Source: Verrucomicrobiia bacterium Tous-C4TDCM
GTDB lineage: Bacteria > Verrucomicrobiota > Verrucomicrobiia > Verrucomicrobiales > Akkermansiaceae
Length of the DNA stretch: 49,615 nucleotides
Direction: 5' to 3'
NCBI GenBank assembly: GCA_002304315.1
Contig: NEUO01000007.1
Coordinates: forward strand, 1 to 49,615
The notes below the pieces were generated by a model. That model had not been told where the DNA came from, searched no databases, and worked only from the letters and a program-made list of their open reading frames with translations. Below are positions 41,378-48,644 of the stretch, in pieces. Positions within the stretch are counted from its first letter, which is position 1. Every line of letters starts with the position of its first letter. The position numbers and the translations under genes are program-made.

Positions 41378-42691
41378 ATGTCCGCCGACGTGCAGCACAC
41401 CCTCGCCACCTCCGCCACCCTCGAAGGCACCTCCCTCCACACCGGGGCGAAAGTCACGCTCACCCTCAGGCCCGCACCCGCCGGCCACGGCTTCAAGTTC
41501 CGCCGCACCGACCTCGCCGACCAGCCCTTCATCGATGCCGATGCCGACAAAGTGCAAACCGTCGAGCGCGCCACTACCCTCGCCGAAGGCTCGGTCAAGG
41601 TCCACACCGTCGAGCACGTCCTGTCCGCTCTCACCGGCATGGGCGTCGACAATGCACTCATCGAAATGGACGCCAACGAGCCGCCGATCGGCGACGGATC
41701 CTCCCGCCCCTTCGTCGAGCTGATCAAGAAAGCCGGCCTCGCCCCGCAGGACGCCCCGCGCAAGATTTGGGAAATCCGCGAGCCGATCCACCAGGAAAGC
41801 GGCGACGGCACCCTGATCACCATCGTCCCCTGCAAGACCTTCCGCGTCTCGGTCACCAACGTCGGCCCCGAAGGCCGCTTCACCCAGTATTTCTCCAGCG
41901 AAGTCACCCCGGAGCTCTACGAGAAGGAAATCTCCCCCGCCCGCACCTTCGTTTACTACGAGGACGTCAAGCCACTCCTCGAAAAAGGCCTGATCAAAGG
42001 CGGCTCGCTCGAGAACGCGGTCGTCGTCCGCGGCAACGAGGTGATGAGCAAGGAAGCACTCCGCTTCCACAACGAGTTCGCCCGCCACAAGGCGCTCGAC
42101 CTGATCGGCGACCTGATCCTCTCCGGCAAGCGTATCCTCGGCCACGTCATCGCCGTCAAGCCCGGCCACGGCCCGAACTCCAAGCTCGCCGCCACCCTCA
42201 AGCGCGAATACGCCCGGATGCGCTCGCTTGCCGCACCCTTCGTCCTGCCGCACGGCGAGACCGTCCTCAATATCCACGACATCCTCAAGATCCTCCCCCA
42301 CCGCTACCCCTTCCTGCTGGTGGACCGGATCATCGACATGGTCGGCGACACCAAGTGCACCGGGATCAAGAACGTCACCATCAACGAGCCCTTCTTCATC
42401 GGCCACTTCCCCGGCCACCCGATCATGCCCGGCGTCCTCCAGTTGGAAGCCATGGCGCAGGTCTCCAGCGTGCTGATGCTCCGCAAGCCGGAGAACGCCG
42501 GAAAGATCGGCTACTTCATGAGCGCGGACTCCGTCAAATGGCGCCGCCCCGTGCTGCCCGGCGATACCCTTCACATCGAGGCGGAGGTCATCAAGATCCG
42601 CGGCTCGATCGGCCAGACCCGCTGCCGCTGCATGGTCGGCAACGAAGTCGCCTCCGAAGCCGAGCTCAAGTTCGCCCTGGTCCAGCAGTAG
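41378..42691 (+). CDS. lpxC-fabZ: Bifunctional LpxC deacetylase / FabZ dehydratase fusion
   Basis: A 437-residue cytoplasmic enzyme. Residues 1-290 are LpxC, the zinc UDP-3-O-acyl-N-acetylglucosamine deacetylase that commits lipid A synthesis (KVHTVEHVLSALTGMGVDNA near 75, GDGSSRPF, HKALDLIGDLILSGKRILGH). Residues about 300-437 are FabZ, the 3-hydroxyacyl-ACP dehydratase (ILPHRYPFLLVDRI, and HFPGHPIMPGVLQLEAMAQ with its His and Glu). The fusion is known in Bacteroidetes and Verrucomicrobia. The ATG at 41378 gives a normal LpxC N-terminus. The frame runs open upstream through the palindrome but that is not coding. Confidence 0.95.
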   Translation: MSADVQHTLATSATLEGTSLHTGAKVTLTLRPAPAGHGFKFRRTDLADQPFIDADADKVQTVERATTLAEGSVKVHTVEHVLSALTGMGVDNALIEMDANEPPIGDGSSRPFVELIKKAGLAPQDAPRKIWEIREPIHQESGDGTLITIVPCKTFRVSVTNVGPEGRFTQYFSSEVTPELYEKEISPARTFVYYEDVKPLLEKGLIKGGSLENAVVVRGNEVMSKEALRFHNEFARHKALDLIGDLILSGKRILGHVIAVKPGHGPNSKLAATLKREYARMRSLAAPFVLPHGETVLNIHDILKILPHRYPFLLVDRIIDMVGDTKCTGIKNVTINEPFFIGHFPGHPIMPGVLQLEAMAQVSSVLMLRKPENAGKIGYFMSADSVKWRRPVLPGDTLHIEAEVIKIRGSIGQTRCRCMVGNEVASEAELKFALVQQ

Positions 42692-42702
42692 GCGGAGCCC
42701 TC

Positions 42703-42810
42703 GGACTGCGCGCAGCCTGCTGCCGCTTTCGTCCGCCAGCCTGCTGGCGAGACCGGCCAGACTCCACAGCAGGCTGTGGCAACAGAGCGGCAGCAGGCTG
42801 CACGCAGTCC
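42703..42810. repeat. Palindromic repeat element A with nested hairpins
   Basis: Arms 42703-42727 and 42786-42810 match at 24 of 25 positions (core GCAGCCTGCTGCCGCT). Inside lie two perfect hairpins, CGCCAGCCTGCTGGCG (42734-42749) and CCACAGCAGGCTGTGG (42764-42779), giving a clover-like fold. It starts 12 bases after the lpxC-fabZ stop codon. The flank GGCGGAGCCC recurs at element B. Confidence 0.9.
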
Positions 42811-42829
42811 AAGGCCGGCTTCGCCTGCG

Positions 42830-43246
42830 TCATTCCGCCTTCGCGAATGCCCGATACTTCCGGCTCCGCCAGACGATGAGCCCCGCCCACCCCGCCACGT
42901 AGCCGATGACCGGCCAGTGGTAGGCGATGAAGACGTATCCGATGGATGGAACCGCCTCGCTAACCGCCATCCAAATTCCGCTCGTCTGCCGCGCCTCCTC
43001 CCCCCTCATCGCGTCATGCCCGACATCGAAATCCCCCCAATCCGGCCCGACGTCGGAGTTCCCCCACGCATAGACCCCTCCGCCCACTTGCCCGGCTTCC
43101 CAAGCAGAAAGTGCTTGGCCATAGGACACCCCCGACCAGTGCCCCATCGAAACCCACCACCCCCAAAGCAAACCCACCAGCCCCGGCACCCCGAACCAGA
43201 ACCCCGTGACCGGAACAAGCGGACCCTCATGCCCTGCTTCTCGCAC
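42830..43246 (-). CDS. Small membrane protein of unknown function
   Basis: A frame of 138 codons with two strongly hydrophobic stretches near residues 12-35 (TGFWFGVPGLVGLLWGWWVS) and 105-128 (GYVFIAYHWPVIGYVAGWAG) around a Gly/Trp-rich polar middle. The start is uncertain (GTG at 43246). It lies between palindromic elements A and B. Codon use looks real, but no family is recognised. Confidence 0.5.
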   Translation of the reverse strand: MREAGHEGPLVPVTGFWFGVPGLVGLLWGWWVSMGHWSGVSYGQALSAWEAGQVGGGVYAWGNSDVGPDWGDFDVGHDAMRGEEARQTSGIWMAVSEAVPSIGYVFIAYHWPVIGYVAGWAGLIVWRSRKYRAFAKAE

Positions 43247-43307
43247 GCCGCCCGATCAAGGGAAAGCTGGCAATTCGCTCAACGCCGCCCGAAAAGGCGG
43301 AGCCCTT

Positions 43308-43336
43308 GGACTGCGGCAGCCTGCTGCCCGCAGTCC
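43308..43336. repeat. Palindromic repeat element B
   Basis: Hairpin GGACTGCGGCAG / CTGCCCGCAGTCC with a 4-base loop and a bulge. Flank and core are shared with element A (GGCGGAGCCC, then GGACTGCG and CAGCCTGCTG), so A and B are a family; B lacks the nested part. Confidence 0.8.
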
Positions 43337-43405
43337 ATGGCCGGCAGATCCGCCAGCCATCGTTTCGCGTGACGGCCGCCGCTCCGCCAAGTATCCCTCC
43401 CGCCA

Positions 43406-43750
43406 ATGGACCCCGAATTGGAAGCAGCAGCCCGCGCGGCGGGAGTCGACCGCGGGGAACGCCACATCTTCCTCTGCGCCGATGCCTCCAAGCCGAAGTG
43501 CTGCGACCCGGCGCAGGGCCTGGCATCGTGGGAATTCCTCAAGCATCGTTTGGCCGCCCTCGGCAAAGCTGCACCCGTCATCCTGCGAACCAAGGCCGAC
43601 TGCCTGCGCGTCTGCATTCGCGGACCGGTGGCGGTGGTTTACCCGGACGGCGTCTGGTATCACTCCTGCACGCCCGACGTTCTGGAACGGATCGTCACCG
43701 AGCATCTGTTAGAAGACCGGCCGGTCGAGGAGTTCCGGCTCCGCGGTTAG
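43406..43750 (+). CDS. Thioredoxin-like [2Fe-2S] ferredoxin
   Basis: A 114-residue cytoplasmic electron carrier of the thioredoxin-fold ferredoxin family. Cluster ligands are expected among Cys24 ([13 protein letters not shown]), Cys32/Cys33, Cys66 and Cys70 ([14 protein letters not shown]), with a further Cys88 in the YHSC segment. [13 protein letters not shown] is the family centre. The redox partner is not in the window. Preceded by palindromic element B and followed by a small hairpin at 43765-43781. Confidence 0.92.
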   Translation: MDPELEAAARAAGVDRGERHIFLCADASKPKCCDPAQGLASWEFLKHRLAALGKAAPVILRTKADCLRVCIRGPVAVVYPDGVWYHSCTPDVLERIVTEHLLEDRPVEEFRLRG

Positions 43751-43925
43751 TCTCCCCCGGGAGCGCCGGTCTGCGACCGGCCCGAACGGTCCCCAAGCAC
43801 CGTCGCCCATTCCAACCCGTATCACCGGAGCGTGGCCTTTCCCTTGCTTCTGCGAGCCGGTGGCACGCGGTCCCGGGAAGGCTTGCCGAAACATCATCCG
43901 GCGGCCATCGGTATGCGGTCACACC

Positions 43926-44819
43926 ATGAAAACCCTCGCCGCCCTCTGCCTGATGACCACACTTGCCGCCGCTGCCGATGATTGGAAACCACTCTGGCCC
44001 GGCGAAGCCCCTGGCGCCAAGCGCCCGCCGGCCGGCACCGAGAAGATCAACGAGGGCGGGCGCTACACCGACATCGAGATCCCGCAGTTCCAGGTTTACG
44101 TCGCCCCCGAAGGCAAGCGCACCGGCCAGGCGGTGGTGATCCTGCCCGGCGGCGGCTACGGCATCCTCGCGATGAACCACGAGGGCCACGATTACGCGAA
44201 GTGGCTCGCCGAGCGAGGCATCACCGGCGTGGTCGTGAAGTACCGCGTCGGCAAGCCGAACTTTGGCTACCAGTTCCCCGTCCCCTTCCTCGATGCCCGC
44301 CGCGCGATCCGCACGGTGCGGGCGAATGCGAAGGAGTGGGGCGTCGATCCCGCAAAAGTCGGCGTGATGGGTTCCTCCGCCGGCGGCCACCTCGCCAGCC
44401 TCTGCACCACCCGCTTCGCCGACACCTTCCCGGAAGAGGGCAAGGACGACATCGACAAACTCAGCGCGCGGCCGGACTTCTCGATCCTGATCTACCCCGT
44501 CATCTCGATGGGCCAGGTCGCCCACGGCGGCTCGCGAAACAACCTGTTAGGTGCGAAGCCCGCACCGGAGCTGTTGGAGAAATGCTCCACCGAAAAGCAG
44601 GTCACCAAGGCCACCCCGCCGGTCTTCTTGCTCAGCACCTTCGACGACGGCGTCGACTGCCGCAACAGCCTCGACTTCGCGTCCGCCTGCAAGGCCAACG
44701 GCGTGCCGGTCAGCCTGCACCTCTTCGAAAAAGGCGGCCACGGCTACGGGATGAACGTGGCGGACAAGGGGGATCTGAAGGTGTGGCCGAGCTTGCTGGA
44801 AGGGTGGTTGAAGCGGTGA
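43926..44819 (+). CDS. Exported alpha/beta hydrolase (esterase of the BD-FAE/acetylxylan type)
   Basis: A 297-residue secreted esterase. Signal peptide (MKTLAALCLMTTLAAAA), WPGEAPGA opening, oxyanion motif LPGGGYG near 75, nucleophile GSSAGGHLAS with Ser near 150, catalytic Asp near 240 (FDDGVDC) and His near 271 (EKGGHGYG). Such enzymes remove acetyl or feruloyl groups from plant polysaccharides. Substrate inferred from family only. A small membrane protein gene follows 21 bases on. Confidence 0.88.
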   Translation: MKTLAALCLMTTLAAAADDWKPLWPGEAPGAKRPPAGTEKINEGGRYTDIEIPQFQVYVAPEGKRTGQAVVILPGGGYGILAMNHEGHDYAKWLAERGITGVVVKYRVGKPNFGYQFPVPFLDARRAIRTVRANAKEWGVDPAKVGVMGSSAGGHLASLCTTRFADTFPEEGKDDIDKLSARPDFSILIYPVISMGQVAHGGSRNNLLGAKPAPELLEKCSTEKQVTKATPPVFLLSTFDDGVDCRNSLDFASACKANGVPVSLHLFEKGGHGYGMNVADKGDLKVWPSLLEGWLKR

Positions 44820-44840
44820 ACGTGGGGAGCAGAAGCAACG

Positions 44841-45086
44841 ATGAACCCCTACCTCCCGCCTGGACAAGATGAGACCCCGCCGATTGAGACTCGAAAAGTC
44901 GGCCAATCAGCGCCGCTCATCGGATGTGGGTTGGGCGGGTGCCTCCTTCCCATTCTATTGTTTTTCGCGTGCACCGTTCTCCTCGGTGACACGGGTGGAC
45001 CCTTGATCTGGCCGATTTTTGCAGTCCCACTCGGGATCATCGGACTGATTGCAGGCTTCGTTTACAGGGCAGCCAGGGGGAGGTGA
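44841..45086 (+). CDS. Small two-pass membrane protein
   Basis: 81 residues, proline-rich start (MNPYLPPGQDETPP), then two hydrophobic stretches (GCLLPILLFFACTVLLG and GPLIWPIFAVPLGIIGLIAG) and a basic tail YRAARGR. Function unknown. Confidence 0.6.
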   Translation: MNPYLPPGQDETPPIETRKVGQSAPLIGCGLGGCLLPILLFFACTVLLGDTGGPLIWPIFAVPLGIIGLIAGFVYRAARGR

Positions 45087-45407
45087 AAACTACCATCGAG
45101 ACCATGAGCGCATCCACCTGATTGAAGAATCGAAACCGGTGGAATCCCGGGAACGGCTTGCGGCAAGACCACACCGCTGAAGCTTCGAGGCCCAGGGATG
45201 CCGCAGCCACGGTGCTGCGGGCCAGCCGCCCGCGCCCCTCTTCTTCTGAATCCCATGCATCCTATCCATCCCGGTCCCAAAGGACGCTGGGCCCTTGGTC
45301 CTGGTTTGGGTAGGAATCGCGGGGACGGAGAGACGAAGGCTTGTCCGGTGGGTTCGGAAGCGCCGCAGGAGGCGGGCCGCGAGAAGCGCGCAACTTGCAA
45401 AGTCGCG
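45087..45407. other. 321-base gap without a gene
   Basis: No credible frame. A hairpin is seen at about 45200-45222 (GCCGCAGC / GCTGCGGGC with a bulge). Nothing else stands out. Confidence 0.5.
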
Positions 45408-46304
45408 CTACTTCGCCAGCGCCACCAAGATCGCCTTCTGGGCGTGGAGGCGGTTCTCGGCTTCCTGGAAGATGATGTCGGCGTGCTTCTCCAGCACTTC
45501 CTCGGTGATCTCCTTGCCGCGGTAGGCGGGCAGGCAGTGGAGCACGATGTGCTCCGGCGCGGCGCGGGCGACGAGGTCGGCATTCACCTGGAAGGGACCG
45601 AAGGCCTCCTCCTTCTCCTGCTGTCCTTCCTGGCCCATCGAGAGCCAGACGTCGGTATTGATGACGTGGGCACCCTGCGCGGCAAGTACGGGATCCGTCG
45701 TAACAATGACGTTCGGCGCGTCGAGCTTCTCCAGGAACGAAGCCGGCGGCTGGTAGGCGGCGGGCGCAGCGACGGCGAGTTCGAAGCCGAGCTTCTTCGC
45801 CGCCCACATCCAGGAGATGGTCATGTTCGAAAAGCCGTCGCCGATGAAGGCAATCTTCTTCCCGTCCCAGCCGCCGAGCGCTTCCTTCACCGTCAAAAGG
45901 TCGGCGAGGATCTGGCAGGGATGCTCGTCGTCGGTCAGCGCGTTGATCGTCGGTATGCCGGAGAACTCCGCGAAGTCCACCACGTCCTGCTGCGCGAAGG
46001 TGCGGATGATGCAGCCGTGGACCATCCGGCCGAGCACCCGGGCGGTGTCCTTGATCGGCTCACCGCGGCCGAGCTGGATGTCGTTCTTCGAAAGGAACAT
46101 CGGAAAGCCGCCGAGCTCGCGGATACCGACTTCGAAGGACACGCGGGTGCGGGTGGACGACTTGGTGAAGATCATCGCCCAGGTCTGCCCGGCCAGCGGC
46201 TGCGACGTGTGATGGCCGCGCTCGGCTTTCAAGCGCACGGCATCGTCGAGCAGCGCGGTGATCTGCGCGGCGGTGAGTTCTTCGATGGAAAGGAGATGCT
46301 TCAT
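45408..46304 (-). CDS. argF: Ornithine carbamoyltransferase
   Basis: A 298-residue enzyme that makes citrulline from ornithine and carbamoyl phosphate in arginine synthesis. The carbamoyl-phosphate motif SSTRTR is at 49-54; HPCQ is in the first domain; the ornithine-site cysteine motif HCLPAYRG is near 262. WMWAAKKLG and NTDVWLSMGQE fit the family. It follows argD with a 61-base gap carrying the GAGAAGTGCCAAGTGCCAA repeat. argD and argF probably form an operon. Confidence 0.95.
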   Translation of the reverse strand: MKHLLSIEELTAAQITALLDDAVRLKAERGHHTSQPLAGQTWAMIFTKSSTRTRVSFEVGIRELGGFPMFLSKNDIQLGRGEPIKDTARVLGRMVHGCIIRTFAQQDVVDFAEFSGIPTINALTDDEHPCQILADLLTVKEALGGWDGKKIAFIGDGFSNMTISWMWAAKKLGFELAVAAPAAYQPPASFLEKLDAPNVIVTTDPVLAAQGAHVINTDVWLSMGQEGQQEKEEAFGPFQVNADLVARAAPEHIVLHCLPAYRGKEITEEVLEKHADIIFQEAENRLHAQKAILVALAK

Positions 46305-46322
46305 GGGAAATTTCCAAGTGAT

Positions 46323-46345
46323 GAGAAGTGCCAAGTGCCAAGGGA
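46323..46345. repeat. Third copy of the GTGCCAAGTGCCAA repeat
   Basis: GAGAAGTGCCAAGTGCCAA in the argD-argF gap, identical over 19 bases to the right arm (reverse strand) of the palindrome at 41336-41365. Here there is no opposite arm nearby. Confidence 0.8.
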
Positions 46346-46365
46346 TCAGCCTGCCCTCCGCAGCT

Positions 46366-47610
46366 TTAGCGAAGAAGGGTGATCAGGGAAGAGAGGGTGG
46401 CGTGGAAGATTTCGAGAGCCTCGTCCACTTCGCTGTCGGACACGTTGAGGGGAGGCAGCAAGCGGATGGTTTCGGGGCCGGCGGGGGGGACGAGGAGTCC
46501 GGCTTCGAGGAGCTTGCCGCAGACATAGGCGGCGGGGAGCTTGCCTTCGGGGACGGCGAACTTCGTAACGTCGAGGCCGATGCCTAACAGCAGGCCGAGG
46601 CCGCGGACTTCGGTGATGGCGGGCATTTGCCACGACGCGATGGTCGCGCGGATCCGCCGTTCCTGGCGGAGGACATTCGCCTCGAGGTTCTTTTCAGTCA
46701 CCTCAGCAAGCACGGCCAGCGAGGCGGCGCAGGCGAGCGGGTTGCCGCCGTAGGTGGTGCCGTGCGAGCCGGGGCCCATCAGCGAGGAAAGGGTCTTGCC
46801 GCTGGCATCAACCGCACGATCCGACAGCCAGAAAGCGCCGATCGGGAAGCCGCCGCCCATGCCTTTCGCCCAAGAAATGCCATCGGGCTCCAGCTCGGGG
46901 GCGATTGCCCGCCAAGCCATCGTCGGACCGCAGCGGCCGAAGCCGACCTGCACCTCGTCGAGCAGCAGCAGCAGGTCGTGCTTCTTGCAGACGGCCGCGA
47001 CGCCGCGCAGGAATTCCGGCGTGGCGACATTCACACCGCCCTCGCCCTGCACCGGCTCTAACAAGATCGCGGCGGTGATCGGCGAGATGCCGGCCTCGAG
47101 CGCGGCGAGATCGTTGAAAGGCAGGTGGCGGAAGCCGGGGAGCAGCGGGTCGAAGCCTTCCTTCACCTTGTCCTGACCGGTGGCGCTGATGCCGCCGAGC
47201 GTCCGGCCGTGGAAGGATTTGTTGAAACTAAGGACCTCGTACCTCGGCGAGCCGTCGGGCTGCGGCCGGGCGTGGCCGAACTTGCGGGCGGTCTTGATCA
47301 GGCCGTCGTTCGACTCCGCGCCGGAGTTGGCGAAGAACACCTTGCCGGGAATCTTCACGTGCTCTTCCACGATGACCCGCGCCAGTTCCTCCTGCTGCGG
47401 GATGCCGTAGAGGTTCGAGACATGCATCAAGGTGCCGGCCTGCTCACGGATGGCATTCACCAGCCGCGGCGGGCAGTGGCCGAGCGCGCAGACGGCGATG
47501 CCGGTGCAGAAATCGAGGTAGGATTTCCCGGCATCGTCCCACACGCGGGTGCCCTCGCCGCGGACGAGCGTGACGGGAAAGCGGGCGTAGGTGGACAGGA
47601 CGTGGCTCAT
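46366..47610 (-). CDS. argD: Acetylornithine aminotransferase
   Basis: A 414-residue class III PLP aminotransferase in arginine synthesis. The PLP lysine is Lys249 (SWAKGMGGGFPIGAF) and the cofactor aspartate is Asp218 (LLLLLDEVQVGFGR). FFANSGAESNDGLIKTARK, then SFHGRTLG, fits the family. The ATG at 47610 gives the usual N-terminus (SHVLSTYARFPVTLVRGEG); another ATG at 47640 is in frame. Next to argF, which supports acetylornithine over other omega-aminotransferase roles. Confidence 0.92.
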   Translation of the reverse strand: MSHVLSTYARFPVTLVRGEGTRVWDDAGKSYLDFCTGIAVCALGHCPPRLVNAIREQAGTLMHVSNLYGIPQQEELARVIVEEHVKIPGKVFFANSGAESNDGLIKTARKFGHARPQPDGSPRYEVLSFNKSFHGRTLGGISATGQDKVKEGFDPLLPGFRHLPFNDLAALEAGISPITAAILLEPVQGEGGVNVATPEFLRGVAAVCKKHDLLLLLDEVQVGFGRCGPTMAWRAIAPELEPDGISWAKGMGGGFPIGAFWLSDRAVDASGKTLSSLMGPGSHGTTYGGNPLACAASLAVLAEVTEKNLEANVLRQERRIRATIASWQMPAITEVRGLGLLLGIGLDVTKFAVPEGKLPAAYVCGKLLEAGLLVPPAGPETIRLLPPLNVSDSEVDEALEIFHATLSSLITLLR

Positions 47611-47684
47611 GGGAAAGGGGCGGACGCTAGCGGGGTTCATGGTTTTGGCAAATCGGGAATTTGAGGCGAAAAAGGCGGGATTTC

Positions 47685-47759
47685 ACCGCCAAGACGCCCA
47701 GGTCGCCAAGTCAAGCAGACCCAGGTTCCAAAACTTGGCGCACTTGGCGTCTTGGCGGT
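47685..47759. repeat. Palindromic repeat element with ACCGCCAAGACGCC arms
   Basis: Arms 47685-47711 and 47733-47759 match at about 24 of 27 positions with a 21-base loop. It ends 9 bases from the stop codon of the half-size EamA gene. The ACCGCCAAGACGCC type looks unrelated to elements A and B. Confidence 0.85.
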
Positions 47760-47768
47760 TCACCTTCT

Positions 47769-48227
47769 TCATCGCGACGCGGCGACGCGCCAGGTGGCGA
47801 GGAGGGTGAGTGCGGCCCCGGCGAACTCCGGCGCGGTGAAGCGCTCGTCGAACAGGAACCAGGCCCCCGCGGCGGTGACCAGCGGCAGCAGCATCTGGAT
47901 CGACGAGCCGCGCGAGACCGGCAGGGTGCGGTAGGCGTTGGTCACTGAAAGGTAGAACGCGGCGGTGCTGAAGGCGCCGATCACCCCGCGCAGGATGACC
48001 AGCTTGCTGCCGAGCAAGGCCCGCATCGAGAACCCGCGGCCGAAGCCGTAGAGCGCGACGACCATGCCCATCCCGATCACCCCGCGATAGAGCAGCGCCA
48101 TCCAGCCGTCGGCCTGCGGCAGGTGCAGGCTGAGGGCGCGCAGCAGCAGCGTGTTCGCGGCAAACAGGAACACGGAAAGGAGCATCAACAAGGTGCCGCG
48201 CGGGTCGGTTGGATCGGGTGGTTTCAT
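47769..48227 (-). CDS. Half-size EamA-family transporter, possibly truncated
   Basis: A 152-residue membrane protein with about five helices, covering one EamA domain (LMLLSVFLFAANTLLLRALS, then NAYRTLPVSRGSSIQMLLPL and FLFDERF). Full drug/metabolite transporters have two such domains (near 300 residues). Either a natural half-size form or a gene cut short: its end lies next to the palindrome at 47685-47759. The transported substance is unknown. Confidence 0.75.
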   Translation of the reverse strand: MKPPDPTDPRGTLLMLLSVFLFAANTLLLRALSLHLPQADGWMALLYRGVIGMGMVVALYGFGRGFSMRALLGSKLVILRGVIGAFSTAAFYLSVTNAYRTLPVSRGSSIQMLLPLVTAAGAWFLFDERFTAPEFAGAALTLLATWRVAASR

Positions 48228-48644
48228 CGGATCATGGGGATCCGGAAACGGCGGGCCAGCGGATGGGATTCATCGTTCCTCCGGGTGGCCGTGGGCCGCG
48301 TCCGGAGGTGGCAGGGTGCCATCATGCTCCGAACGCGCCCGCACGCCAAATGGCGCGGACGACGAGACGGACAGCTTTGCGATGGATCGAGGGCACACCG
48401 CGGAAGTGGCAGGCATGGCGCGGGATGTCAAGAAAGCGGGTTCCCCATTTCTTATCCTTCCTCGCGAAGTCGGACAGCTGAAGATTTGGAGTGCTGCGGC
48501 ATGACGCAGCTTTAACTGCGGGGGCGGCCGCTTCACTTCGCTGGCCACGGATCGCCTTGCCGGCCGATCCGCGGTCGCTGGGGTGGGGCGGACTTCATCC
48601 CAAGCCAAAGCGACGTCGTGCCGTCGCACTCCACAGGGCTCATA
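48228..48644. other. 417-base gap without a gene, containing a palindromic repeat
   Basis: No credible gene. Its right third is the imperfect palindrome at 48487-48633. A TTGACA box occurs near 48425 on the minus strand without a good -10. Confidence 0.5.
48487..48633. repeat. Imperfect palindromic repeat with TGGAGTGC ends
   Basis: Arms 48487-48513 and 48607-48633 (both starting TGGAGTGC when read inwards, with CGGCA and CTTT shared) surround a GC-rich stem-forming centre. About 20 of 27 arm bases match. A different family from elements A and B. Confidence 0.6.

Noticed and set aside
43765-43781. Terminator after the ferredoxin gene
   Set aside because: GCCGGT/ACCGGC hairpin is real but no T-run follows on either strand.
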